The position numbers and the translations under genes were made by a program. The notes beneath the pieces are model-generated. The model saw only the letters and a program-made list of their open reading frames with translations. It made no database searches and was not told the DNA's origin. Below are positions 47,825 through 56,694 of a stretch of 64,000 bases of DNA, piece after piece. Source of the DNA: Ramlibacter sp. (GTDB taxonomy: Bacteria; Pseudomonadota; Gammaproteobacteria; Burkholderiales; Burkholderiaceae_C); assembly GCA_019635415.1 (NCBI GenBank), contig JAHBZN010000002.1, positions 186,001-250,000 on the forward strand, read 5' to 3'. How positions within the stretch are numbered: the first letter of the stretch is position 1; each line of letters opens with the position of its first letter.

Positions 47825-48598
47825 TCAGTCGCGCAGCAGGGCCTTCGCGAGGTCCACGTCCAGGCGCTCGGTGGCATCGGCGGGCTTGAAGGCCGCCGCC
47901 TGCTCATAGAGTCGGTTGGCGTCTTTCATGCGCTTGTCGCCTTCCAGCATGACCAGGCCCTTCGCGTGCTCCACCATGGCGATCGCCGAGCCCGGGTTGA
48001 GCTTGAGCGCTTCCTGGAAGAGGCGCAGGCCGATGTCTTTTTTTGCGCCATACGTCATGCCTCCGATGAGCGAACCCACCTTGTCGATGACTTCGGCGTG
48101 GAAGGCCGCAAGCGCCACATGGGCATCAGCGTGCCGTGGCTGGATCTGGATGGTTCGTTCCAGTGATTCCTTGACCCGGCTGCCCAGTCCCTGTGCCAGC
48201 GCCTTGGCCACGCTGATCCCCTGGCTGTAGCGGCCCAGTGCGTAGGCCTGCCAGTACCAGGCGTTGGGGTTCTTCGGGTCTTCTGCGGCCTGGGATTCTG
48301 CGCGTTGGACCACTTCCATGAACAGGTCCAACCGGGTTCGTTCTTTCTTTTCCAGGTAGGTGGCATAGATGCAGGCCGCCTTGTTGGCCACTGTGATGCC
48401 GGCCCCGCCCACTTTCAGACCGGCCTCGTGGGCTTTCTGGAAATCGCCGCTGTGAAACAGGGCCCAGGCGTCCAGTACGGGGGCCTGGGTGGGGCAGGGC
48501 TCGGCATCTCCGGCGTGCAACCGGGCCCAGTTCTTGCGGACGGTGGTGGCGTCGAAACTGAATTCACCGGGGTGGGGGAAGGGGGTCCATCGGGCCAT
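47825..48598 (-). CDS. TPR-like protein of unknown function
   Basis: The 257-residue protein contains helical repeats resembling tetratricopeptides, for example PNAWYWQAYALGRYSQG, RTIQIQPRHADAHVALAAFHAEV, LKLNPGSAIAMVEHAKGLVML and NRLYEQAAAFKPADATERL. No signal peptide is obvious. It starts 21 bases downstream of the TetR-type gene stop and is likely in one transcript with it. Confidence 0.72.
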   Translation of the reverse strand: MARWTPFPHPGEFSFDATTVRKNWARLHAGDAEPCPTQAPVLDAWALFHSGDFQKAHEAGLKVGGAGITVANKAACIYATYLEKKERTRLDLFMEVVQRAESQAAEDPKNPNAWYWQAYALGRYSQGISVAKALAQGLGSRVKESLERTIQIQPRHADAHVALAAFHAEVIDKVGSLIGGMTYGAKKDIGLRLFQEALKLNPGSAIAMVEHAKGLVMLEGDKRMKDANRLYEQAAAFKPADATERLDVDLAKALLRD

Positions 48599-48619
48599 GG
48601 TGTCTCCTGGTCGCCGGGG

Positions 48620-49282
48620 TCAGTCAGAGGCGCTGCTGTAAGCGCTGATCAGGCCGAGCAGGTGCATGCGCTGGCCCTGCTCCAGATAGGGCACGAGCAG
48701 ATTGAGCACATGATGTGCGCCGCGCAGCAGGGCGAGCTGGGCGCTCTCGGGCTCGAGGGCCCGGCGAGGGTCCCGGACGTACTCGTAGCTCAGCCAATAG
48801 GTGAGCACCACCACCATGCTGGTGGCCGTGGCCTCGACTTCGCGCGAGTCGATGCTGACTGCGCCAGACCGGCTCATGCCATCAAGCAGGGCCCGCACGG
48901 CGCGGGTCTTGTTTTTCAACACCCACTGGAAGTGGGTTTCGAGGCGACGGTTCTTGGACAGCAGGTCGTTCAGGTCGCGGTACAGGAAGCGGTATTGCCA
49001 GATCAGCTCGAACAGCGTGTGCATGAAGAACCAGGCATCTTCCACGTCCCGGACGCCATCGCTGGCATTGAGGATCTCACTGAGCGCCCGCTCATAGCGA
49101 TCGAACAGGCTGTTGATCAGCTCGTCCTTGGCCGGGTAGTGGTAATAGAGGTTGCCCGGGCTGATGTTGAGCTCGGCCGAGATCAACGTGGTAGACACAT
49201 TGGGCTCGCCAAACCGGTTGAACAGATCCAGCGTGACCTCAAGAATGCGTTCTGCGGTGCGGCGGGGCGCCTTTTTTGCCAT
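48620..49282 (-). CDS. TetR/AcrR-family transcriptional regulator
   Basis: The 220-residue protein has the N-terminal TetR helix-turn-helix (AERILEVTLDLFNRFGEPNVSTTLISAELNISPGNLYYHYPAKDELINSLFDRYERA). Its C-terminal ligand domain is of the fatty-acid-sensing size (DUF1956-like). It lies in the lipid-metabolism neighbourhood, upstream of the TPR gene and downstream of the patatin gene on the same strand. A fatty-acyl ligand is therefore plausible but unproven. Confidence 0.88.
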   Translation of the reverse strand: MAKKAPRRTAERILEVTLDLFNRFGEPNVSTTLISAELNISPGNLYYHYPAKDELINSLFDRYERALSEILNASDGVRDVEDAWFFMHTLFELIWQYRFLYRDLNDLLSKNRRLETHFQWVLKNKTRAVRALLDGMSRSGAVSIDSREVEATATSMVVVLTYWLSYEYVRDPRRALEPESAQLALLRGAHHVLNLLVPYLEQGQRMHLLGLISAYSSASD

Positions 49283-49387
49283 GCTTGTCTACCCCCGTGG
49301 TTGTTCTTTCTGCGAACACTCTAACCCAGCGCACCGCAGCGTGGAATCGGGCGCAATACGGAGAGAGGCAAGGCGCAGTGGCATGCG

Positions 49388-50632
49388 TCAGCGCACCGGC
49401 GTGAGGGGTTTTCCGACCAGGTGGCCCAAGTCGTCCATGACCTCCTGCAATGAAGCAATGGCCCGGCCAATGCGTGTGGGTGCTTTGCCGGGCGTGACCA
49501 GATGACGCCGGGTGTCCTCCAGCACGGCGTGGCGCAGGGTGATTCCGTGACGGCCGAGCTGGCGTGCCATGCTGCTGCGGCGCGACCTGAGCATGGCTCG
49601 GGTTTGCTGGTAGGCATGCTCCGCCAGGGACCGGCGCTGGCGGTAGCTGAAGGTGTTGGCCAGATAGAGTTCGGGATCCCGGTGATCGGGCTCGATCAGG
49701 AGAATGTCCGCCCCGGGGTAGGTGCGCTCATAGTGTTTCATGCCGAGCTCCATGCGTGAGTGAATCATGGAGCGGAACGTCTGGCTCAGCACGGCGGGCA
49801 GGCCTCCGTCAACAATGCGGGGAATGCGCCGTCTGTTCTTGGGCAGCCCTTGGCGCATGACCTTTTCGGTCTGGGCGTGCGTGGCGTCGAAGGGCACCAG
49901 CGGATTCAGGCACAGCATCAGGTCCACACCGCCTTCGAGGGCGACAGACGCGTGCATGGTTTTCTTGAGCGCCCCGTCCACGAAATACTGATCACCGATC
50001 TCGACCGGTGGGAACAGCCCAGGCAGAGCCGCGCTGGCCTGGACTGCCCGCGAAATGGGCACATGGTCCCATCCGGGCTGGCCAAAGGGGGCAGCTTCTC
50101 CACTGTCCAGGTTGGTGGCGACCAGGGTCAGCCGGGTCTTGAGCTGGCGGAAGTCGTTGGTTCGGCCCTCGCGCGAGAACAGTCGAGTGAGCTGCCGGTC
50201 GATCTCGTCGCTTGAAAATACCCCTGTAGGCAGGCCGGGGCCCAGCCGTTCAAGTGCGCCCGTCAGCGACTGCCCGCCCAGCGTGAGGCGCCACAGTGCG
50301 GAAGCGACCAATCCGGGCAACATGATGCCCCGACGCGCGAACTCCCCATACGCCGGCACCATCAGCCATGAAGGGTCGAACACTTCGGAGGTGGCATCTT
50401 CGTTTTCGATGAAGGAGGCACACAGGGCCCTGGGGGTCATGCCGTTGGCCAGGCCGGCAGCGATGAAGCCGCCAGCTGACACGCCAACGTAGTGGTCTAG
50501 CTGGTTCAGGTCCAGGCCGTCGAGGGCTTCATCGAGCGCGCACAGCGCGCCAATTTCATAAATCGCGCCCAACGGCCCGCCACCCGCCAGTGCGAGCGCG
50601 ATCTTGGGTCGGGAGGAGGGGGTTGAATTCAT
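49388..50632 (-). CDS. Patatin-like phospholipase
   Basis: The 414-residue protein has the oxyanion loop ALAGGGPLGAIYEIGALCALDEA, the GxSxG nucleophile Ser52 in GVSAGGFIAAG and the catalytic Asp219 in FVDGALKKTM. This Ser-Asp dyad cleaves acyl esters of phospholipids or triacylglycerols. No signal peptide is seen, so it probably acts on cytosolic lipid bodies or membrane lipids. A palindrome precedes its ATG. Confidence 0.9.
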   Translation of the reverse strand: MNSTPSSRPKIALALAGGGPLGAIYEIGALCALDEALDGLDLNQLDHYVGVSAGGFIAAGLANGMTPRALCASFIENEDATSEVFDPSWLMVPAYGEFARRGIMLPGLVASALWRLTLGGQSLTGALERLGPGLPTGVFSSDEIDRQLTRLFSREGRTNDFRQLKTRLTLVATNLDSGEAAPFGQPGWDHVPISRAVQASAALPGLFPPVEIGDQYFVDGALKKTMHASVALEGGVDLMLCLNPLVPFDATHAQTEKVMRQGLPKNRRRIPRIVDGGLPAVLSQTFRSMIHSRMELGMKHYERTYPGADILLIEPDHRDPELYLANTFSYRQRRSLAEHAYQQTRAMLRSRRSSMARQLGRHGITLRHAVLEDTRRHLVTPGKAPTRIGRAIASLQEVMDDLGHLVGKPLTPVR

Positions 50633-50660
50633 TCACATGCAGTGTAGAAGGCCGGGACAG

Positions 50661-50694
50661 CCCTTTTTGTTGCGATGCAACAAGAAAAGGGGCC
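50661..50694. promoter_or_regulatory. Inverted repeat upstream of the patatin gene
   Basis: TTGTTGC-GAT-GCAACAA (50667-50683) is a perfect 7-bp palindrome extended by CCCTTTT on the left and AGAAAAGGGG on the right. It lies about 35 bases upstream of the patatin ATG (minus strand) and just past the phasin terminator. It may be an operator or part of a bidirectional terminator/antiterminator hairpin. Confidence 0.4.
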
Positions 50695-50695
50695 G

Positions 50696-50719
50696 AAAAA
50701 AAGGGCGCCGAGGCGCCCT
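50696..50719 (-). terminator. Rho-independent terminator of the phasin gene
   Basis: On the minus strand GGGCGCC-TC-GGCGCCC forms a 7-bp stem (50704-50710 and 50713-50719) followed by a run of eight T. It lies 20 bases downstream of the phasin stop. Confidence 0.8.
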
Positions 50720-50739
50720 GACTCGATGGAGCCGGCCGG

Positions 50740-51234
50740 TCAGGCGGTCTTGCGAGGAGCTGTGCGCTTGGCGGCTGGCTTGGCTGCGGGCGCGGCGGTA
50801 CGAGGGGCGGCGGGCTTGGCGCTGAGTTTGGCGACGTTGCGGTTGAGCTCGTCGATGCGGGCGATCAGCACGTCGATGTCCTTTGCGGAGGGCACCCCCA
50901 GTTTGTTCAGGGCCTTGGACACGCGTTCCTCAAAAATGTTTTCGAGCTTGTCCCATTGTCCGGAAGCCTTGGAAGAAATGTCAGTGGCCATGGTCGCCAT
51001 CTTGTTGGTGGCCTCGGAGATCTTTTCCTCTGCGACGGCCTGGGTCTTGCGCTGGATGCTCAGGCCTTCCTTGACCAGGGTTTCGAAGACTTTGCCGCCT
51101 TCTTCCTGGGCCTTGGCGAAGGCGCCGAGGCCGGCGAGCCAGATCTGCTGGGCCGACTCCTTCACGGTGCCGGACAGTTGGGCGCCGGTCTTCCTGTCGG
51201 CGGCGGGGGCGGATTTCTGCAGTTTCTTGACCAT
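50740..51234 (-). CDS. Phasin-family (PHA granule-associated) protein
   Basis: The 164-residue protein has a phasin-type amphipathic helix region (MVKKLQKSAPAADRKTGAQLSGTVKESAQQIWLAGLGAFAKAQEEGGKVFETLVKEGLSIQRKTQ) and a heptad-rich middle. The Ala/Pro/Lys-rich tail (PKPAAKRTAPRKTA-like) is typical of PhaI/PhaF-like granule proteins that also contact DNA. The ATG at 51234 has AGGAG upstream. Phasins coat PHA or other neutral lipid inclusions. Confidence 0.88.
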   Translation of the reverse strand: MVKKLQKSAPAADRKTGAQLSGTVKESAQQIWLAGLGAFAKAQEEGGKVFETLVKEGLSIQRKTQAVAEEKISEATNKMATMATDISSKASGQWDKLENIFEERVSKALNKLGVPSAKDIDVLIARIDELNRNVAKLSAKPAAPRTAAPAAKPAAKRTAPRKTA

Positions 51235-51428
51235 GTGGGCTCCTGTGAGGAATTGACGGATCGCACGGTGCCGTGCGGCTACCTTTGACTTTAAGGCCAG
51301 TGTCGAATGCCGTTTAGGCATCAGCTCCTAAATCCATAGGTGCAGGGCCCTAGTCGCTGCGCGGGTTTCTGCTGAATGGCGCCTGTGGTGCTTTGCGCAA
51401 GAATCCCCTTTCTATTCCGGAGGTCTTC

Positions 51429-53414
51429 ATGCAGTATTTCGTCACCGGTGCAACCGGGTTTATCGGCAAGCGTCTCGTCAAGAAACTGCTGGAGCGCAAG
51501 GGCGCCGTGGTCCATTTTCTGATCCGCAAGGAGAGCGAGAGCAAAGTGGCAGGACTGCGGGAGTACTGGGGGGCGAGTGCGGCCCGCGCCATCCCGGTCT
51601 ATGGTGACCTGACCAAGAAGAAGCTCGGCATCTCGGCCGATGACGTGAAGAAGCTCAAGGGCCAAATTGATCATTTCCATCATCTGGCCGCGGTGTACGA
51701 CCTGGGGGCCGACGAGGAAAGCCAGATTGCCGTGAACATCGAAGGCACGCGCAATACGGTGGAACTGGCCAAGGCCATTGACGCCGGACATTTCCACCAT
51801 GTCTCGTCCATTGCCGCTGCCGGCCTGTACGAAGGCGTCTTTCGCGAAGACATGTTCGAGGAGGCAGAAAACTACGATCACCCTTATTTCATGACCAAGC
51901 ACGAGAGCGAAAAGATCGTGCGCAAGGAATGCAAGGTCCCCTGGACGGTGTACCGACCGGCCATGGTGGTGGGAGACAGCACGACCGGCGAAATGGACAA
52001 GATCGACGGTCCGTATTACTTCTTCAAGCTGATCCAGCGCATGCGGCAGTTGTTGCCGCCATGGATGCCGGCGGTGGGGCTGGAGGGAGGCCGCATCAAT
52101 ATTGTTCCGGTGGACTTTGTGGTCGATGCGCTGGACCACATCAGCCACAAGGCAGAGATCGGGAAGCGCTGCTTCCACCTGGTCGATCCGGTGGGCTACC
52201 GGGTGGGCGACGTTTTGGATATCTTCAGTCGCGCTGCGCACGCGCCGAAGATGAATCTTTTTGTCAATGCCGCATTGCTGGGGTTCATTCCCAAGAGTGT
52301 CAAAAAAGGTCTGCTGGCCGTGGCGCCGGTGCGGCGTATCCGCAATGCGGTGATGAAGGACCTGGGGCTGCCCGAGGACATGTTGACCTTCGTCAACTAC
52401 CCCACGCGGTTCGATTGCCGTGATACCCAGGCGGTGCTCAAGGGCTCAGGGGTGGAATGCCCCAACCTGAAAGACTACGCGTGGCGCTTGTGGGACTACT
52501 GGGAGCGGCACCTGGATCCCGACCTGCACATCGATCGCTCGCTTCGAGGCACGGTGGCCGGCAAGGTGGTGCTGGTGACGGGCGGGTCGTCCGGAATCGG
52601 TCTGGCCGCGGCACACAAGTTTGCCGAGGCCGGCGCTGTCACCATCATCTGCGGTCGCGACCAGGACAAGCTCGACGAGGCCTGCAAGGAAGCGAAAGGC
52701 CGTGGTTACGAATTCATTGCCTATCCTGCAGACATTGCCGACATGGCAGATTGCGACCGCTTTACGCAATTGCTTGAGCAGAATCACGGAGGCGTCGATT
52801 TCCTGATCAACAATGCGGGCCGGTCGATCCGCCGTGCGATCGAGTCGAGCTACGACCGGTTCCATGATTACGAGCGCACCATGCAGCTCAACTATTTTGG
52901 CTGCCTGCGCGTCACCATGGGTCTGCTGCCTGGCATGGTGGCCAAGCACAAAGGGCACGTGGTGAATATCAGTTCCATCGGCGTGCTGACCAATGCCCCG
53001 CGCTTTTCGGCGTATGTGGCCTCCAAGGCGGCACTGGATGCGTGGACGCGCTGTGCCTCGAGTGAATTTGCTGATCAGGGCATCACGTTTACCACCATCA
53101 ACATGCCGTTGGTGCGCACCCCGATGATCGCGCCCACCAAGATCTACAACAACGTGCCGACGCTGGCGCCAGAGGAAGCCGCTGACATGATTGCCCAGGC
53201 CTGCATCTTCAAGCCGGTGCGGGTGGCGACCCGGCTGGGTATCACGGGGCAGTTGTTGCATGCCTTGGTACCGCGCGTCGCCCAGATTGCCATGAATACC
53301 AGTTTCAGAATGTTTCCCGACTCGTCGGCGGCCAAGGGCGAAAAAGGGGCCAAGCCCCAGTTGTCGCCCGAAGCGATTGCCATGCAGCAGATGATGCGGG
53401 GAATTCACTTCTAA
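51429..53414 (+). CDS. Two-domain fatty acyl-CoA reductase (extended SDR plus classical SDR)
   Basis: The 661-residue protein closely resembles the Marinobacter aquaeolei fatty acyl-CoA reductase Maqu_2220 in length and sequence, from memory. The N-terminal extended SDR has GATGFIG at 7-13, HHVSSIAAAGLYEGVFREDMFEEAE and the active-site Tyr153-Lys157 (YFMTK). The C-terminal SDR starts near residue 383 with TGGSSGIG and has YVASK near 528. Such enzymes reduce long-chain acyl-CoA directly to fatty alcohol. ATG 51429 follows GGAGG; GSSG precedes it in no frame. Confidence 0.9.
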   Translation: MQYFVTGATGFIGKRLVKKLLERKGAVVHFLIRKESESKVAGLREYWGASAARAIPVYGDLTKKKLGISADDVKKLKGQIDHFHHLAAVYDLGADEESQIAVNIEGTRNTVELAKAIDAGHFHHVSSIAAAGLYEGVFREDMFEEAENYDHPYFMTKHESEKIVRKECKVPWTVYRPAMVVGDSTTGEMDKIDGPYYFFKLIQRMRQLLPPWMPAVGLEGGRINIVPVDFVVDALDHISHKAEIGKRCFHLVDPVGYRVGDVLDIFSRAAHAPKMNLFVNAALLGFIPKSVKKGLLAVAPVRRIRNAVMKDLGLPEDMLTFVNYPTRFDCRDTQAVLKGSGVECPNLKDYAWRLWDYWERHLDPDLHIDRSLRGTVAGKVVLVTGGSSGIGLAAAHKFAEAGAVTIICGRDQDKLDEACKEAKGRGYEFIAYPADIADMADCDRFTQLLEQNHGGVDFLINNAGRSIRRAIESSYDRFHDYERTMQLNYFGCLRVTMGLLPGMVAKHKGHVVNISSIGVLTNAPRFSAYVASKAALDAWTRCASSEFADQGITFTTINMPLVRTPMIAPTKIYNNVPTLAPEEAADMIAQACIFKPVRVATRLGITGQLLHALVPRVAQIAMNTSFRMFPDSSAAKGEKGAKPQLSPEAIAMQQMMRGIHF

Positions 53415-53486
53415 CGGGAACCCTGGCCGGGGGAATTGCATCTAGAATTGGGGCCGCTTCGCGCGGGAACACTCTGATCAGACTGG

Positions 53487-54689
53487 ATGCGATTCAACTA
53501 CCAAGCGGTTAACAGCGCAGGCTTCACCCAGGACGGTGAAATCGAGGCGTTGTCTCGTGAGGACGCGCTTGAGCAGTTGTCCGCGCGGGAGTTGACGCCG
53601 GTATCCGTCAAGGAAAAGGCGGTGGCCGCGTCGGGCGCCCGAATGAGGGGTGACAAGATCCGCCAAGCGGATCTTGTGGCGCTGGTGCGGGAGCTGGCGA
53701 CTTTGCTGTCTTCCGGCGTGGGAATGACCGAAGCGCTCGCGACATTGCTGGAGGCGACCCCACACTCAGGGCTCAATCAGGCCTTGCGCAAGCTCAGTGA
53801 GGCGATCCATGCGGGGCAGCCGTTTTCCGAGTCGCTGAAAAACTCGGGTCTTAACCTTCCGGATTTTGTTTATGCGCTGGCTCGCGCAGGTGAAGCGACG
53901 GGCGATATTGGCGGTGCGCTGGTCAGTTGTGCGGACCAGCTCGAATTCGAAGACAGAATGCGGGCCGAGGCGCGTGAGGCGTTGACCTATCCCGTTATCC
54001 TGATTTTGACGGGCATAGGGGCCATTGGTTTCATTTTTTCATTCGTGGTCCCGCGTTTTGCGGGCCTGTTGAGTGGACGAAAAGTGGATTTGCCCTGGTT
54101 GTCGCAGGCGGTGCTGTCGACGGGTATGTTCGTGAACACGCATTGGCAATTGGTGCTGCTGAGCCTCGGATTGGCTGCGGTGGCCGGGTATTCCGCTCTG
54201 GAGGTGGCATCGGTCCGCCGTTCAGTGGCGGAAGCCGCATCACGCTTGCCGGGAATCTCACTTTGGATGCTGGGGGCGGAAACCGCGCGCTGGACCGCTA
54301 CACTCTCTGTTCTCGTCCGCAGCCGTGTGCCGATTCTGCTGGCGCTGGACCTGGCGTCCACGTCGGTGAAGCTGCCCGTCAACAGGGATCGCCTGAGCAA
54401 GGTTCAGGATGATGTTCGGCTCGGGAAGAAGTTTTCCAGTGCCATTGAAGAGCGCCAGTTGTTGGAGGGCTCTGCTCTGAGCATGTTGAAGGTGGGCGAA
54501 AAGACGGGCGAACTGGCCGCCATGCTGGGTCATGTCGCGCTGCATGCCTCGGCTCGGCATCGGGCATTGCAGCGCCAGGTCGTGTCCCTGATTGAACCTG
54601 CCAGCATCCTTGTTATTGGCCTGACCATTGGCATCATCATGGTGGGCGTAGTGCTGGCGATGACCAGTTTGACGGAGATAAAGCTCTGA
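53487..54689 (+). CDS. gspF: Type II secretion inner-membrane platform protein GspF
   Basis: The 400-residue protein has the two T2SS_F domains with helix pairs near residues 165-210 and 375-395: ALVRELATLLSSGVGMTEALATLLEATPHSGLNQALRKLSEAIHAGQPFSESL and the later MLKVGEKTGELAAMLGHVA. It is the first gene of the secretion operon. The upstream 72 bases hold no obvious terminator; gspE, its usual partner, is not in the window. Confidence 0.92.
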   Translation: MRFNYQAVNSAGFTQDGEIEALSREDALEQLSARELTPVSVKEKAVAASGARMRGDKIRQADLVALVRELATLLSSGVGMTEALATLLEATPHSGLNQALRKLSEAIHAGQPFSESLKNSGLNLPDFVYALARAGEATGDIGGALVSCADQLEFEDRMRAEAREALTYPVILILTGIGAIGFIFSFVVPRFAGLLSGRKVDLPWLSQAVLSTGMFVNTHWQLVLLSLGLAAVAGYSALEVASVRRSVAEAASRLPGISLWMLGAETARWTATLSVLVRSRVPILLALDLASTSVKLPVNRDRLSKVQDDVRLGKKFSSAIEERQLLEGSALSMLKVGEKTGELAAMLGHVALHASARHRALQRQVVSLIEPASILVIGLTIGIIMVGVVLAMTSLTEIKL

Positions 54690-55186
54690 TGTTTGAGTGT
54701 CGAGAATTGGAACGGACTGGCGAACTTTCCCGGAGAAGCCGACTTTCGGGTTTTACTTTGCTTGAAATGCTGGTGGTGCTGGTCATCATCGGCTTGTTGG
54801 TCGGTTTGGTTGGGCCGCGCCTGTTTTCCAAGGTTGACTCAGCCAAGGTGCAGACGGCGACCGCCCAGGTCAAATTGCTGCGCGGGGCTGTTGAAACCAT
54901 GCGGCTGGACACCAATACCTACCCCACGGAGACCCAAGGGCTGGGCATGCTGACGCGTGCGCCGTCTGACCAGGCCCTGGCCGCACGGTGGAAAGGCCCT
55001 TACCTTGAGGGCCCGGTTCCGCTGGACCCCTGGGGCAATCCCTACCGCTACGTGCCGCCCGAGTCTTCCTCGAAGCCGTTCCAACTGTATTCTCTCGGCG
55101 CTGATGGCAAGCCCGGTGGCTCGGGCAATGACGCAGACATTGGCCTGGAGGCATCGGACTTTGGTGGCGAGACACCTCGCAAATGA
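54689..55186 (+). CDS. gspG: Type II secretion major pseudopilin GspG
   Basis: The 165-residue prepilin has a leader of about 21 residues before the cleavage site in RLSG^FTLLEMLVVLVIIGLLVGLVGPRLF, with Glu5. The C-terminal calcium-loop region LDPWGNPYRYVPPESSSKPFQLYSLGADGKPGG is the GspG signature. GspG forms the pseudopilus shaft. The start overlaps the gspF stop. Confidence 0.94.
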   Translation: MFECRELERTGELSRRSRLSGFTLLEMLVVLVIIGLLVGLVGPRLFSKVDSAKVQTATAQVKLLRGAVETMRLDTNTYPTETQGLGMLTRAPSDQALAARWKGPYLEGPVPLDPWGNPYRYVPPESSSKPFQLYSLGADGKPGGSGNDADIGLEASDFGGETPRK

Positions 55187-55192
55187 GCGCCA

Positions 55193-55615
55193 ATGGACGG
55201 TGCCCGTGCAATGAAGGGGTTTACGCTGCTGGAGATGTTGTTTGTGCTGTTCATCGTGGGGCTGCTTGTTAGTTTGACGGTGCCTCGCTATGCGGGAAAC
55301 CTCAGGCAACGCGAGCTTGCGACCGAGCGTCAAAGCGTTGAGACGCGTTTGGTAGTCCTGCCAAGGCGGGCCCGGCTAACCGGTGTCAACGTGAAGTTGC
55401 CAGAAGACCTTGGCAAGACGGACCTGGGTGATGGCGCCCCTGTCCTAGATGTTCCGGCGGGATGGGAGCTCAAGTTCACCCCTGATTGGCACATCACCAT
55501 GCACTCGACCTGTTCGACAACCGTGATCGAATTGCTCAACAAGGCGGACGGTGCCATGAGATATCGGTATCGCGTTCAGGAGCCGAGCTGTGAGATTGTT
55601 CCAACGGTCAACTGA
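55193..55615 (+). CDS. gspH: Type II secretion minor pseudopilin GspH
   Basis: The 140-residue product starts MDGARAMKG^FTLLEMLFVLFIVGLLVSLT, with prepilin-peptidase site and Glu5. An ATG at 55211 (MKG) would give a three-residue leader. The remaining part is the size of GspH and starts with basic residues. The identity is by position between gspG and gspI; GspH sequences are poorly conserved. Confidence 0.8.
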   Translation: MDGARAMKGFTLLEMLFVLFIVGLLVSLTVPRYAGNLRQRELATERQSVETRLVVLPRRARLTGVNVKLPEDLGKTDLGDGAPVLDVPAGWELKFTPDWHITMHSTCSTTVIELLNKADGAMRYRYRVQEPSCEIVPTVN

Positions 55616-56039
55616 CGGAGGGCGCCAGCAGGGATTTGGCTTGCTGGAAGTGTTGATTGCCCTCGTGCTCTTCTCAGGCGTAGGCATTGTTCTTTTGGCC
55701 TGGTTGCAGCAGAACCTTGCGACGACCCAACGATTGCGCGATGTGTATGAAGAGGCCAGAGTGAAGGGCGTGGCGCTGGATGTCGTCAGAAGCCTCAATG
55801 TGATGGGGACGCCAGAGGGGCAGAAGCGGGTGGGCGATCTGAGAATCGAATGGCGCGCGTTGCCCGACGGGGAAGAGGCACTTCAATTTGGCTATCCGAT
55901 CGGAGTGGGGCGTCACACGCTGCGGCTTTACAACACCGAAGTCAAAGTATTTCGTGCTGATGACCCAAAGCCTTGGTTGGTCGAAGACTTTGTGCTGGTA
56001 GGTCATCGGTTGACCGCGGCGCCGCCAGATGCGCGGTAA
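55590..56039 (+). CDS. gspI: Type II secretion minor pseudopilin GspI
   Basis: The 149-residue product has a prepilin leader ending in RQQG^FGLLEVLIALVLFSGVGIVLLAWLQQNL with Glu5. The start is a GTG at 55590 that overlaps the gspH end by 26 bases. GspI forms the tip complex with GspJ and GspK. Confidence 0.85.
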   Translation: MRLFQRSTDGGRQQGFGLLEVLIALVLFSGVGIVLLAWLQQNLATTQRLRDVYEEARVKGVALDVVRSLNVMGTPEGQKRVGDLRIEWRALPDGEEALQFGYPIGVGRHTLRLYNTEVKVFRADDPKPWLVEDFVLVGHRLTAAPPDAR

Positions 56040-56052
56040 AGATGAGGGCTTA

Positions 56053-56694
56053 ATGAAATCAGCTCTCGACGGCTGTAGAGTCAGGGGATTCACCTTGATG
56101 GAAATGCTTGTCGCATTGGCAGTGACAAGCATGCTTGTAGCTCTGTTGATGGGGTCGCTTTATTACGGAACTCGGATACAGGCGGGTTTGGCGGATGAAC
56201 TGGGTCTACGGGAGAGCACGTTGCGACAATCTGAATGGTTTGCCGGAACGTTGAGGAGTTGCCTGCCGGAGGACACTGAGAGCGGGGCCCGATTTGTTGC
56301 TACACCCCATGAAATATCGTGTACCACGGTGACTCCCTTGCAAGCGCGCGCATTGCCGTCCCCTCAAAGGATTCGTTGGCTGTTGCGTAAATCTTCCGAT
56401 GACAGCCACGTCATGGAACTGGTCTACCAGGATGTCGATCAGGGGGGGGATAAGGAACTGGTGGTCCGGCGATTCACGGCGGAGGAGGCAGTTTTTCAGT
56501 TCTCAGGCATCGATGGGCAGGTGCGGTCGGGATGGCCTGTTGCCGAAAACGCCCCGGAGACCCTGCCGAGGCTGGTCTACTTATCGCTGACATCAGGAGG
56601 AAAGCAGGTAGTCGCTGAGGTTACCTCGGTGCTCGCCGACCCGTGGCTATTGCAGGAGCTCAAGAATCCTTTTGGCCTGGAGTTGCCTCAATGA
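56053..56694 (+). CDS. gspJ: Type II secretion minor pseudopilin GspJ
   Basis: The 213-residue product starts MKSALDGCRVRG^FTLMEMLVALAVTSMLVALLMGSLYYG. GAGGG lies five bases before ATG 56053; an ATG at 56029 would add eight residues and overlaps gspI. The C-terminal domain is rich in beta strands, as in GspJ. gspK overlaps its stop by four bases. Confidence 0.87.
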   Translation: MKSALDGCRVRGFTLMEMLVALAVTSMLVALLMGSLYYGTRIQAGLADELGLRESTLRQSEWFAGTLRSCLPEDTESGARFVATPHEISCTTVTPLQARALPSPQRIRWLLRKSSDDSHVMELVYQDVDQGGDKELVVRRFTAEEAVFQFSGIDGQVRSGWPVAENAPETLPRLVYLSLTSGGKQVVAEVTSVLADPWLLQELKNPFGLELPQ

